Origin: Gloeopeniophorella convolvens
Taxonomy: Eukaryota > Basidiomycota > Agaricomycetes > Russulales
DNA length: 64,000 nt
Assembly: GCA_022496205.1 (NCBI GenBank)
Contig: WTXD01000019.1
Coordinates: 186,001-250,000 of the forward strand
Direction: 5' to 3'
The notes below the pieces were generated by a model, which was not told the DNA's origin, made no database searches, and was given only the letters and a program-made list of their open reading frames with translations. The first letter of the stretch is position 1. Every line of letters starts with the position of its first letter. The translations under genes and the position numbers were made by a program. Positions 48,985 to 59,711 of the stretch are shown here, one piece after another.

Positions 48985-51343
48985 ATGCGCGTAATCACCA
49001 AATCGTTCTCTCTGCCACCCGCGCTGGCCAGTGCACACCGCACGCCGCGGCTGAGGCGCTACGTCCGCACGCAAGCCCAGCATGAATACACGCCGCGAGA
49101 GGACTATGATGCATCCGGGTTTCCAAGACCGGCCGGACTGGCTACGCCCCGCCAAGTAATCCAGCTCCTTGCCTATCCGGGGCTGCGTTGTTCATGATCT
49201 GCAGCTAGTGCAGTACCTAGATGAGTACATCGTGGGGCAGCAAGATGCAAAGAAGGTCCTCTCAGTCGCGTGAGTGATCGAACCGTGGCCCTTGGGTCTC
49301 GCCAGCTCAATCGGAACAGTGTTTTCAACCACTATAATCGCGTGCGCGCCAATATGCAGGCGCTCGAGGTTGAGGAGGACGAAACCGAATGGCAGGAGGA
49401 TCCACAGTCCGATAGTGAGCACCCGTCTGGCTATGCATTCCCTCGCTGCTAGTTACATTTCCCCCTCCCCCAGGTCAAAGCGGAGTTGTTCCAGTGCACC
49501 TGAATCCGCATCCACGGAGATCACACAGCGCACAGGTGGCTTCGATACCCGTCCAACTCCGATACTCAGCTCCTACATTTGAGAAGAGCAATGTTCTTGT
49601 ACTGTGCGTCGTGAGGACCCTCTTCCTATGACATACGGTGATAATCCTCTACAGAGGGCCCACAGGTTCAGGTAATGACCCATACACTCAGTTTGAACTG
49701 GACAGTCGAACCGTTGATTGCAGGAAAGACACTATTAGCAAGGACCCTGGCCAAGGTCTTAGATGTACCATTTTCTGTAAGCGACGCGACGTCTTTCACG
49801 CAGGTGAGTACAGCTACATTCGATGCGCTGGCAACATGTGGCTCATATTTTGATTTAGGCAGGATGTAAGAAGTGTCCCCCGAACTTAAACTACGCTGCT
49901 TCTAACCAAGGCTCCAGATGTAGGAGAGGATGTTGATATGTGTATTCATAGATTGGTGCGTTCCCAAGCGCCCTGTTGTTCCACCCTACGCTCACCCCCC
50001 ACAGCTACAAGCAGCCAACTGGGATCCATTCCGTGCTAGGTTAGTGGGCTCTCATTGGCGCACTGACGAGCAACTTACTAATCTGACGAACAGCGCGGGC
50101 ATAGTCTACATAGACGAGGTGGACAAAATAGCGCGCAAGTCAAGTGGAGGCGGTGTCGAAGGATCGCGCGATGTCGGCGGCGAAGGCGTACAACAGGCCC
50201 TCTTGCGGATGATGGAGGGCTCCGTCGTCACCGTGCCTGCCAAGGGCTCTGCTGTCGAAGGGCCGGGCGCCCCTCCCGGCGAAGGACGCTCGCGGTCGGG
50301 CCAGCGAAGCGCCAACCTCGGCCCACGTACGTCTTTCCCGAGCCATCAGACCCATCCCTGACTGCGCCGCAGCGAAGCCGGAGATGTACCAGATCGACAC
50401 GTCGAATGTGCTGTTTATCCTGAGCGGCGCTTTCGTCGGCCTGGACAACCTCATCAAGCGGCGAGTAGCCAAAGGGGTGCGTGCACGCAGTCACACAATC
50501 GAGACGCCCAGAAGGGACCCAGGGGCTCATCTCGCCTACAGTCTATCGGGTTCACAGCAGATCTGGGGTCCAAGGACGACACCAACGCCTCCGGCTTCAT
50601 GCCCTTCTTCACATCGAACCGGCGCCCGCTCCCCAACCCCCTCGAGCACGTCGAGCCAGTAGGTACGCCCCGCGCCGCCCCCACATCACACCCACCCCTA
50701 ACACCAACACTAACACGCCGCCGCCCGCAGACCTCGTGAAGTACGGCTTCATCCCCGAGTTCATCTCGCGCCTGCCGTCTATCGCGACGCTCGCGCCGCT
50801 GACGCCCGCCGACCTGCGGCGCATCCTGACGGACGTGCGCGGGTCGCTCATTTCGCAGTACACGGCGCTGTTCGGCTACTCGGGCGTCGAGATCCGCTTC
50901 ACGACCGGCGCGCTGAGCGAGATCTGCCACAAGGCGGCCGAACGCGGCGGCGGGGCGCGCGGACTTCGGGGCATCATGGTGCGCTTGCCCCTGGTCTTTC
51001 TTCGTGTGACCTCGGAGCGTTGACAACCGTGGACTGGTTCACAGGAGAACCTGCTGCTTGAGCCGATGTACGAGGTCCCGTGAGTCCGTCCTTGTTCCTG
51101 TTCTGCCTCAGAAGCTTACTGCCCGTTATACAGAGGATCGGTAGGGAGACCCTGCCCCGTATCTCAGTCGTTGTTGTATCTGACCTGGCGCAGAACATCC
51201 GGCATGTGCTTATCGACGAGGCGGTCGTCCGAGGGGAAAGGAACGCGCTTTACTGGTCTAAGGGTGAGGGCCAGGCATTCTGGACGGCATGGACGGAGGC
51301 AGAGGCGCGCGAGGAGCGGGCTGCCACTGCCGCCGCGGCGTAG
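48985..51343 (+). CDS. CLPX: Mitochondrial ClpX-type AAA+ unfoldase
   Basis: AAA+ unfoldase of the mitochondrial matrix. The first exon (48985-49155) has a basic, Ser/Ala-rich presequence, [20 protein letters not shown], typical of matrix import. Exon 2 (49205-49269) is [22 protein letters not shown], the ClpX signature; the bacterial-type zinc-binding domain is absent, as in other fungal forms. Walker A is rebuilt across two introns as [22 protein letters not shown] 7-base exon (49859-49865) completes QAGYVGEDVDM. Walker B and the following region are [31 protein letters not shown]. Pore and sensor regions include [20 protein letters not shown] and [16 protein letters not shown]. The C-terminal domain has [22 protein letters not shown]. 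The end is Ala/Glu-rich. About eleven introns split a protein of about 460 residues. Confidence 0.93.
49859..49865 (+). other. 7-base microexon of the ClpX gene
   Basis: Between an intron ending TTTAG at 49858 and a donor GTAAGA at 49866, the bases GCAGGAT join TTCACGCAG (49795-49803) to ATGTAGGAGAGG (49918 on). This gives Thr-Gln-Ala-Gly-Tyr-Val-Gly-Glu, the invariant AGYVGED motif of ClpX. Without it the frame hits a stop directly. Confidence 0.85.
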
Positions 51344-51509
51344 AGCAAGGCTGGCGCCAAGTACTGTACCACCAATTGTAATCATCTTCCCGCCAACTCG
51401 AGTGATTTTGTTTTTCTCTGAGGTGCGATTGGGGTCTCGTGCACGGTACACCTATGGCATTGATATGGTATGTAAAAGAACAACACGTAAAAGACTGCTC
51501 TGGTCAGGT

Positions 51510-52396
51510 TTATTCCTCCTTTTTCTCCTCTGCTTCTGCGGCGGGCGCTTCTGCCTCGGCGGCGGGTTCGTTTGCCTCGGCCTCGGCCTTAGGCTCTGCG
51601 GCCTCCTCCTCTGCAGCAGCGGGAGTCAACTTCAGGTTGTTCTCCCGGGCATCCTCGAACGCCTTCTTGAACTGAGCGGCGACTGAGCGGACGGCATGTC
51701 AGGATCAGGAAGGAAGCAGAGGACGGCAGGTGGCACTGACAGTCGGCGTTGGCAAAGCGGATGGCGAGGGTCTCGGAGGTGGGCGGGTCCTCCGAGTAGT
51801 CGGCCACAACCTTCCAGACCCAACTCCTGTCCGAGCCGATGTTCGGCTGCAATTTCATGTCGGGCGAGACTGGACCCACAGACGACCTGTCAACACAATC
51901 TGCGTATCTCATCTCACGCGGACCGGTGACGTACTGAGGTGGTTGGCGCAGACCTTGAGCGTCTTTTCGCGCCGCATAACGAGGCGGATCTTCTGGGTCT
52001 CCTTGTGCTGCAGCAGCCGCGCCTCGCCTGTACCGCGTTCCTTCCACTCGCTGGAGCCCGAGTCGAAACGGAAGAGCTTCGAGCGCCTGTGAGATAGATG
52101 GCACAGGGATAGATGGCACAAGGTATCAGCGATCGCGGAAAATCGGGTAGGGGCGATTGCAGGGGCGATCGCGCGAGCGGGGCACGCACATCTTGAAGAC
52201 GACGTTCTCGTTCTCCTCGTTAGTCTTCGTCTCGACCTCCTCGGTGAGCTTGATCACGGGCTCGAAATGCGGATCGTGCTCGTCCTCGGTCTGCGGCGGG
52301 GGTCAGCGCTGCTGGTGCTGGTGCTGCGCGCGCGGGCGCGCGGGTGCGCAGAGGACTCGCCTTTGGTGCGAGAGGGTTGTTGGATGAGTCGGCCAT
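51510..52396 (-). CDS. YRB1: RanBP1/Yrb1, Ran-binding protein
   Basis: Cytoplasmic co-factor that binds Ran-GTP, releases it from exported transport complexes and assists RanGAP. The start at 52396 gives [20 protein letters not shown]. The Ran-binding domain reads [29 protein letters not shown], then [46 protein letters not shown], and [26 protein letters not shown], all hallmark segments. The C-terminus is Glu/Ala-rich and ends EAEEKEE at 51510. Several introns lie within the domain; the splice after the N-terminal exon is not resolved. The gene is convergent with ClpX and divergent from the p24 gene (173 bases between starts). Confidence 0.93.
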
Positions 52397-52569
52397 GATC
52401 GATGGTGGATGGTGTTGGTGAAAGAAAAGCGATGGGCAGAGGGACGCACTGTCGCGTGAACGCATCAGGATAGCTGCCCCCAGACACCGCCCCGACGCGG
52501 CTACGGTGTCCCCGGGTCCTCCACGTCTCTGCACGCTCTCAGACTCAGACTCACTGGAAGGCTCCGGCC

Positions 52570-53431
52570 ATGGCTCCTCTCCTCCTCTGGCTTTCCTCAC
52601 TTTTCCTCCTCTTCCACGTCGCCTCTGCCCACCTCGTCGAGGTCGCTGCGTCTAAAAAAGAATGCTTCTTCGAGGACCTGCACGTCAATGACAAGGTGCG
52701 TCCCGTTGCCGTCCAGCACGCACCCGCCTCGCTAACTCACAACTCTCCTAGATGACCGTTACATACCAGGTGGGCGGGGGCGGCCACCTGGACATCGACT
52801 TTTGGGTTAGCAGTCGCCTGCTTCGTGTCTCTGCGCCTTCTCACCAGAGTGCAGATTACCGGCCCCGACGGCGGCGCGCTCCGGAAACACATCAAGCAGT
52901 CGACCGGGACAGAGTCCATCACCGCAGAGACGGACGGCCGGCACGAGTACTGCTTCTCCAACCAGATGAGCTCCATCGCGGACAAGATTGTGAGGTACGT
53001 GTGCCCGCCTGGCTCCCGGCGCCTGTCCTCATTGGCCCCCGCTTGCCGAGCAGCTTCAACGTGCACGGAGTTATCTACGTCGGAGACGGCTCGGATGGTG
53101 CGCTCTCCGCCCGTGTGCGCATTGCCCTCTGCTAAGCCCGCGCGCGTGCAGAGATTGTCGCGCCCATTGAGCGCGAGATCCGCCTTTTGGCGCACGGCCT
53201 GACGTCCGTCAAGGACGAGAACGAGTACATTGTCGTGCGCGAGCGGACGCACCGCAACACGGCCGAGTCGACCAACTCGCGGGTCAAGTGGTGGTCGATA
53301 CTGCAGGCCATCGTGCTGGTCTCGGTCGTCGCGTGGCAGGTCTACTACCTCAAGGTGCGTGGCACACCCGCCGCGCGACTGCCGCTGACCCCGCCCCGCA
53401 GTCCTTCTTCGAAGTCAAGAGGGTCATCTAG
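52570..53431 (+). CDS. EMP24: p24 family cargo receptor, Emp24/TMED2 type
   Basis: Type I membrane protein of COPII/COPI vesicles that selects cargo (for example GPI-anchored proteins) between ER and Golgi. The signal peptide is MAPLLLWLSSLFLLFHVASA. The GOLD domain follows (ECFFEDLHVNDKMTVTYQV, LDIDFWVQITGPDGG, HEYCFSNQMSSIADKIV) with the two conserved cysteines. A coiled-coil segment (IVAPIEREIRLLAHGLTSVKDENEYIVVRERTHR) leads to the membrane helix ILQAIVLVSVVAWQVYYL and the short tail KSFFEVKRVI, with the FF motif used for coat binding. The tail is closest to the YYLKRFFEVRRVV of animal TMED2. Introns at about 52697-52751, 52807-52852, 52995-53050, 53095-53150 and 53356-53400 join the pieces. 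The stop is at 53429-53431. Confidence 0.93.
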
Positions 53432-53752
53432 AGTATTTAATCCGTTACTGGTGTTGTCCCTCGCATTCTGCAGATATATTTTATTGCACATAAAGCACTC
53501 GTGCGCTGCGCGCCCCACTCAGCTGACAACATCAATAACATTCATACACAACGCGATGACAAAAGGACATATCGTGCAAACATGGCGAACAGCTAGATAC
53601 AACGAGACTAGTGGAGGACATATGCGGAGTAACTTCGTGATAGAGATGTTAGGGCGTAAGCGTAAATTCGTGGTACCGACAACAACGTCCATAAAGGTGT
53701 GAGTGAGTGAGCGAGCGAGGGAAAACAAACCAGACGTCAACGCAGAGCCAGC
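53432..53752. other. Convergent 3' region of the p24 and kinesin genes
   Basis: About 320 bases holding the two 3' UTRs. It is AT-richer than the flanking coding sequence. No other feature is seen. Confidence 0.5.
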
Positions 53753-56700
53753 CTACCGCCACGTCGGCCGCGCCATCCGCGCACTCAGATCCGCCGACGC
53801 ACTCGCGCTCACACTCACGTCCGCCGACACATTTGCAAGCGCCGAGCCGGGCCTAAACCGCGCCGAGTACCCCATCCCCTTGCTCGCGAGCGCAAGCAAT
53901 GACATGCGCTTCTTCTTCGCGGGCGACTTGCCCTGCGCCTCGCCGCGCCGCGCGCTGCCGCCGCCCTTGCCGCCGAACGGCTCCTCCTCGACGAGCACGC
54001 TCGAGCGCCGGCGCGCCTTCTCGCTGCGCACGGGCCCGACGTTCGACCGCCGCCGCGCAGCCTTGTGCCCCGGCGTCGGCGGGCCTGCCGCGCGGCGCGC
54101 GGGGCTTGGCGCCGGCCGCGTCGCGGGCGCGGGCGGCCGCTGCACGCCCGTGCCCGCGCTACTGGGCCCGCCGCCGTCTAGCGCGAATGAGTTGAGGCTG
54201 CGGTCCGTGAGCGCGCGCCGCGCGGACGGCGCGTCCGCGCCCTCGTCGTCCTCCGCGAGGCTGCCCAGCGTCGACACGCCGCGCGCCTTGAGGAAGCCCG
54301 GGTCGAGGCGGCTCCCGCGGCGCGCGCGGGGCGGGCCGGCGCGGGGCGCAGGCGGGAGCGCGAAGCTCAGCTGGAAGCTCTCCTCGGTCTTCTCGTCCTC
54401 CCACTCGCTCTCGGCAGTGCGCGGCGCGGAGAACACGGACGCACCGTCGTCGTCACTGTCCGGGGTGACGATGGTCAGGAACGGCGCAGAGACGGAGATG
54501 GACGCGGAGCTGCTCTCCGCGCAGAGGATGACGGACGACTCGCGCACGTCGTTGAGTGTGCCCTGACCCGCCTCGTCGCGCCACTGCACGGCCTTCTTCT
54601 CCTTGCCCTTGTCCGACGGCCGGCGGTACGGCGCACCCGCACCGCCGAGGCTGTTGCGCAGCGACTTGCGCGGAGACTTGAGGTGGCCCTTGCGCAGCGG
54701 CGAGCTGACGCCGAGCATGCCATACGACGACGATGAGCGACGCGAGGTCTTGGGCTTCAGCAGCGACGGCGGCGGCGGCGGCTCAGCGGAGACAGAGGAG
54801 AGCCGCTTGGCGCGCGCGAAGCCCTTGAACGTCTCGAGCGCGGAGGGGCCGGGGATCGACGCGTACGCCGCGACGGTGTGCCCGACGAGCGCCTGGAAGT
54901 CCTCGTCGTTCTGCTCGAGCAGCGCGCGCAGCGACGCCGAGACGGCGCGCACGGTGCCCTCGATCCCGTCGCGGCCCTCCTCGAGCGCGGTCCGCAGCGA
55001 GCGGCTCGTGTCGCCGAGCACGACGGTGTACCGGCCGACCATCCCGAGGAGGTGGATGAGCATCCTGGCCTGCTCCGCCATCGCGTCCTTCATCGCCTCG
55101 CGCTCCGCCTCCGCCTTGACGCGCTCCATCGCCGCCTTGTGCCACCGTGCGTCGAGCCTGACGACCTCCATGTTGACCTCGTCAAGCCGGTCCCAGCGCC
55201 GCTCGGAGACGGCACGGACCGTCGCGTCGAACATGTTGCCTGCGTTCATCGAGCGCTGCAGGCGTGCGTTCAATGCACTGTCCGGCTTGAGTACGCCTTC
55301 CTCGGGCGCAGCCATAGCCTGCAGCAACCCGCGCTCCGCCTCGAGGTCCGCGGTGAGGCCGCCCGGCGAGGCGGCCTGCTTGTCGAGCTCCTGAATCCGC
55401 GCGCGGATCGCGTGCAGCCTCGTCTGCGCCGCAGCGAGCTTCCCCGAGCAGACCGCGCCGTCCTTGATCGACGCCTGCGTCTGCTCCGCACGCGCTTGCA
55501 TGTCGTTCTTCACGCGCTCAACCTCCGCCTGCGCCTCGGCCTTCTTCCGGCGCTGGATCTCGCCCTCCGTGTTGTTCTTCCCCGCTAGCTTCGCCTTGAG
55601 CTCGGCGACCTCGCCATTGAGCCGGTTGATCGCCTCGACGTACTGGCCCACGTGCCGGTCCACGTTGACCACGTTCCGCGTGACGACGCGTGTCTTGATC
55701 CGCGTCGCGCGCTCGGCATAGATGAGCGTGTTGTGAGTGTCGTCAAAGTGGAGGGAGGTGGGCGCAACGCAGACGATCATGACGGTCTTGCAGTTCCCGC
55801 CGAGGGAGAACTTGAGCATCCGCGTGAGCTTGCTGTTGCGGTACGGGACGTGCCGGACGGCGCCGCCGCTCTCGCAGAGCGCATTGATGCAGTTGCCCAG
55901 GGCCAGTAGGGACTTGTTGATGTTCGCGCCCTCCACCATGCGCTGCCCCATGTTCGTTGTGGCGGCAGCGCGCTCACTGCCCGCCAGGTCGATGATGGAA
56001 AGGGTGCCCATGAGCCGCTCCTCGGTCAACGAAGCAGTCCTAGGGGCCTGCGTGACGTGCACCTGCAGGACGGCGTGCGAACGGGACGACGTTTCATTCG
56101 CGTGTGTCGGTGACTGTGTCCGCCGCGAGTTGCCCATAAGGACGATCTCCTTCACTTCCTCCGCAGTCCTTGGCCGGAGTTCGGTCAGTCCCACGACCTT
56201 GACCGCCTTGTCTTCGCGGATCTGCAGGCCGCCTCGTGGTATCGGCACGCCTGAATCTGCGAGAAGGTCCCGGATCTCCTCGTTGTAAATTTCCAGAAAG
56301 GTGACGACTACTTCGGCGTTGTAGTCATCCTTGCGATCCTCGATTCGTTGGAAGAGGTCGGCCATTGTTAGGTAGATGATTCCCGGATCGGAATCTGTGC
56401 CACTGATAGTGTGTGTCTTGCCGCAGCCTGTCGCCTGAGTAGGACGAATCGTAGTTAACATGCCCGTGCTCAGGTGAATGGGTGACTTTGACTTACTCCG
56501 TAGGCAAACACCGTCGTGTTGAACCCGTCTAGTAACCTCTGTAGTAGTGGGCGGGCAGTTGCATCGTACACCTCGTTTTGTGATGTCTCGGGTCGAAACA
56601 CCTTGTCGAACATAAAGCGTCTGTCCTTGTACCGCTTGGTACCTGGTGGTAGAAAACCGCGTTCGACGAATGCTCTTGCTTGGTCTAGTTCGGCGGGATC

Positions 56701-56948
56701 GAAGGTAAGGATGCGATCGTCGACAATCTGCACGACTTCTCGGACAGATGAGTAGGATGATGTCGGGCGGTCTGGGATGGAGAGGGTGCCATCGCCGCGA
56801 ATGGTGGTGTCGTAAACAGGCTCCGGCAGTCTAGCGGCCTCCCAAGATGATGGTGGCCGGACGCGAACTGCACCAAAAGTGAGCAAGCAGCTCCGCCAAA
56901 CCATAAGAAGAACTGACCCGCGACTGTAATTGATCCAGAGGGGATCAT
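53753..56948 (-). CDS. KIP3: Kinesin-8 (Kip3-like) motor protein
   Basis: Plus-end-directed motor that depolymerises microtubules and sets spindle and nuclear position. The start at 56948, spliced after codon 10, gives MIPSGSITVAVRVRPPSSWE, the usual N-terminal strand of a motor domain. The P-loop is rebuilt across an intron (about 56462-56495) as FAYGATGCGKTHTISGT. Switch I is NETSSRSHAV, switch II is IIDLAGSERA, and HVPYRNSKLTRMLKFSLGGNCKT follows. The neck ATRIKTRVVTRNVVNVDRHVGQYV is diagnostic for the kinesin-8 family. A coiled coil spans about 55650-54900. A Ser/Arg-rich, basic tail without clear domains follows, ending SARMARPTWR. Nearly the whole protein after the P-loop lies in one exon, unlike the intron-rich neighbours. 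Confidence 0.93.
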
Positions 56949-57325
56949 GGTGTGTGAGAAGGAGATGGGAGCGTGGCGCGGGCGTGTTTGGAGACGAGCA
57001 GTGCAGGCACCGGCGCTTCTCAACCTTTCTCAACTGTCGCGTTCCAACCACACATCACGTGGGCGCGCCCCAGTCCCGTGCCTCCTCGAACTTCTCTTCC
57101 CCGGCTTCCCCGGAATTGACTGCCACAGGATCGGACTTCCTACGCACGGCCCTCATCCAAAATTGTTTTTGCCTTTCCGCACCAAACCCACGAGGCTGAA
57201 GCCTGAAGGCCGCATGTACATCTATCTCGAGACCTGCTTTGCCGACTTGTGTGAACAGGGCTCAGCTACACTCTATCTTTGACCCTCTAGAATCTGGCCA
57301 GGTTGGCCCCCTTCCCCCTTTCTCT

Positions 57326-57956
57326 ATGGCTTCCCCGCAGGTTATTACTAGTATACCGCCACCCCATAGGAGACCACAAGAATTGCGCAACGTCAACTAC
57401 GATGACAGTCACCTCCATGTATCGTCTGATTCGGGTGACTTCTGGCCGCTAGCATCCCGCAAAGCATCCGGGCTGCAGGGACTACTTCTTCGGACACCAC
57501 CGTCGAGCCGTCGTCAAAACTTCCGCCGATCCCAGAGCTGCCGCCCCTACCGACGAGCTTCATTTTTTTTCGAAATTGGAGTCGTCTGGGAACGCAGTGC
57601 CACATGAGCTCGCGCAGCGTACGGCGGAACTCGCACAGCGCGAGGCAGAACTTGCGCAACGCGAGGTGGTAGTCGCGGAGCGCGGCCGGGAGGCGGAGCG
57701 CATGTTATGGGAGGCGCTCCGCATGGCAGAGTGGGCTCGCGAGGTGTTGCGAGATCCGTCGCAGACATTAGGGGCAGATACTGAGGTGCTCAGGTCAGAT
57801 TGGGGGTTAGTAGAAGGTGACGATCGTTGTGGGACGGCCAGCGCGGAGAGCTTGCTTAGCGCTCGCTCGCGGGAAACGGTGGTCTCTGGATCTACGGCCC
57901 ATTATACGATCAGGACAGTCAACTCTTACAAGACTTCGGTTAAGGCCGGCATATGA
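57326..57956 (+). CDS. Small coiled-coil protein of unknown function, with a probable poly-T frameshift
   Basis: No family recognised. The start at 57326 gives MASPQVITSIPPPHRRPQEL and continues to HVSSDSG. A 46-base intron (about 57436-57481) then joins to TTSSDTTVEPSSKLPPIPEL and PPLPTSFIFF. At the run of eight T at 57562-57569 the frame must shift by one. Nine T would give SKLESSGNAVPHELAQRTAE directly. The rest is a helix built on an ELAQRxAELAQREAELAQRE repeat, ending YKTSVKAGI at 57956. No signal peptide or membrane helix is seen. The helical repeat suggests a coiled coil. The Pro-rich first half and tidy splice make a real gene likely. Confidence 0.55.
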
Positions 57957-57977
57957 AAGCGACAATATCAGGGGGAT

Positions 57978-58305
57978 GATAGAACTGTGAGCGGTCCCAT
58001 CTTGGAAGCACGCAGTGCGGCTCAACAGGGACCAGCACGACTAAGCCGGGGCCGGGGTTGGAGGACAATTTCGTGTCCTTAAATCAAATCTCATCGGCTC
58101 AAGACAAGCAAGGGGAGGGCCAACTTGGGGCCCACTCGATGCAACCCGCGAAATGGCTAAGCAAAATGAAACATTCATCAATCCGACTGACCTCATGATG
58201 GTTAAGGAGAGGGTAGAAACGTGAGTAGTTCTATCTTGAATACGCATCATATCTCAATGGAGTCCAGCACGACCGAGCTGAGGTCAGGGCCAGAGGACAG
58301 CAAAG
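57978..58305. repeat. Diverged direct duplication (two copies of about 95 bases)
   Basis: Copies at about 57978-58073 and 58212-58305 share the pattern TAGAA-TGTGAG-GGT-CATCTTG, CTCAA-GG--CCAGCACGAC and GAGGACA in the same order. Most differences are transitions, with G/C in the left copy and A/T in the right one (for example GCGGTCCC against GTAGTTCT). The AT-shifted right copy suggests C-to-T decay. Confidence 0.6.
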
Positions 58306-58919
58306 GCACCACAAAGTGGCTTCAAGCTGGAGAATACCGCAAAGTCGCAGAGAATACACTCGGATTGTCAAGTACCACTGGTGGAAGTCACACATTGTCG
58401 ACGAAAAACTGTGAAATCTTGTGACATAAGGTAAAATACATCCTCTATCTTCATATGGAAATACTAATGGATTTATCTGTATCTTTCCAACAGAATCCTT
58501 GCTGGAAAAGGGAACCATTATATAGAAATCTGCCTTGTACTTGCTACAGTTCTGTATAGAAAAGATTCTGCATATTTCCACGGTTTTGTCTGCTTATGCA
58601 ATATGTTGGAGAAATTGTGGAAATCATGGAAATATTTTTAATCTTATCATATTTCCTTCATTTGGCTAGAGTTTTACTATAGTAGGAATACCTTAACAGA
58701 ATGCAGTATCTTTCCTTCACAAAATTGTAACAGAGCTTAGGAGAATATCTGTGTTATGCTTGCCTCTTTCACCGCAAAATTACAATGTGATAATACAATA
58801 TATTGTGTAAGTATTTCTGTATAGAGAAACAAGTAATTATTTTGCCTTATATTAGCATAATACCATGATTTTTCGGCTGACAATAGTATGGCTTCCACCC
58901 AGTGTATGCCCTTTTCTGT

Positions 58920-59263
58920 CATTGATCGGGGTTGTTTTGACGACTCGTTCGCAGATCGCCTCAAAAAGGGCTCGAGATGCCGGTTTGGAACAGAAGTCAC
59001 AGTCCGACTTGGCCAAATCCATCGAGTCTACCCTGCTACATGCTCGGGAGCTCGACTTGGAACGTCGTCACCAGGGCTCATTGTCTTGAGCTCAATTGGG
59101 CCCAATTAGAATGTGACGACTCGATCACAATCGGGAAAATCTCAATCGAGCCTCAGTCAAGACCTAATTGGAACCTAATTACGACGCAATTGGGGCCAAT
59201 GGAACCTTGAGCAAGGAGCTCATTATCAGGCTTAGTTGCAATTCAGGCAGACCCCGATCAATG
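58920..59263. repeat. Short element bounded by a 13-base inverted repeat (possible MITE)
   Basis: CATTGATCGGGGT at 58920-58932 is matched exactly by its reverse complement ACCCCGATCAATG at 59251-59263. Between them lie AATTGGGCCCAATT (59093-59106) and related AATTGGGGCCAAT (59188-59200). No clear target duplication is seen, so a chance or degenerate element remains possible. Confidence 0.4.
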
Positions 59264-59711
59264 CCTTGACAATCCTCCTCAATTTTCCGTATAATATGAT
59301 CATCGCATAGCTATAATGTCTTGATGTAGGGATGATAATGAGAGCAGTCGGAGGACCCATTGAGGGACGAGCAATGCAGGTGCGCGCCGGTGCTTGTTAC
59401 GGACAAAGGTCGCGTTCCAGCCATACTTAACTACTTACTCTCCGGGAGGACCCCTGAATTAGAATATGCCGTGAAAAGATCGAGGCCAAAATCCCCGAAA
59501 AGTGCATCAAACGGGCGGCCCGGGGTGCATACATGCTGTATTTGGAGGTGTTATTTACCCCAGCTCCGAGCCTCTCGTACGCCCCCCACGCCACCATGAG
59601 GACTCGCCTCGCTCTGAGACGTTCTGTATCAACTCCCCACACTTTGCTTCTCTTGCGTTTCAAACACCGTCAAAAGTTCCTTCGTGACACGAAAACATCC
59701 TCGATACCCCC

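Larger units (their letters stand above)
57957..59711. other. Gene-free, partly AT-rich repeat region upstream of the NLR
   Basis: About 1.75 kb without a supported gene. It holds a diverged direct duplication (57978-58073 and 58212-58305), an AT-rich island (about 58420-58870), and a stretch bounded by a 13-base inverted repeat (58920-58932 and 59251-59263) with AATTGGG-type palindromes inside. The last 350 bases or so before 59712 should contain the NLR promoter. The composition differs visibly from the rest of the window and suggests decayed mobile sequence. Confidence 0.55.

Noticed and set aside
54603..55588. Plus-strand frames of 230-260 codons
   Set aside because: Antisense shadows of the kinesin-8 coiled coil, with no recognisable motif.
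58420..58870. AT-rich island as a solo LTR (a TGTGACATA start was noticed at 58420)
   Set aside because: No matching CA end with a target duplication could be identified.
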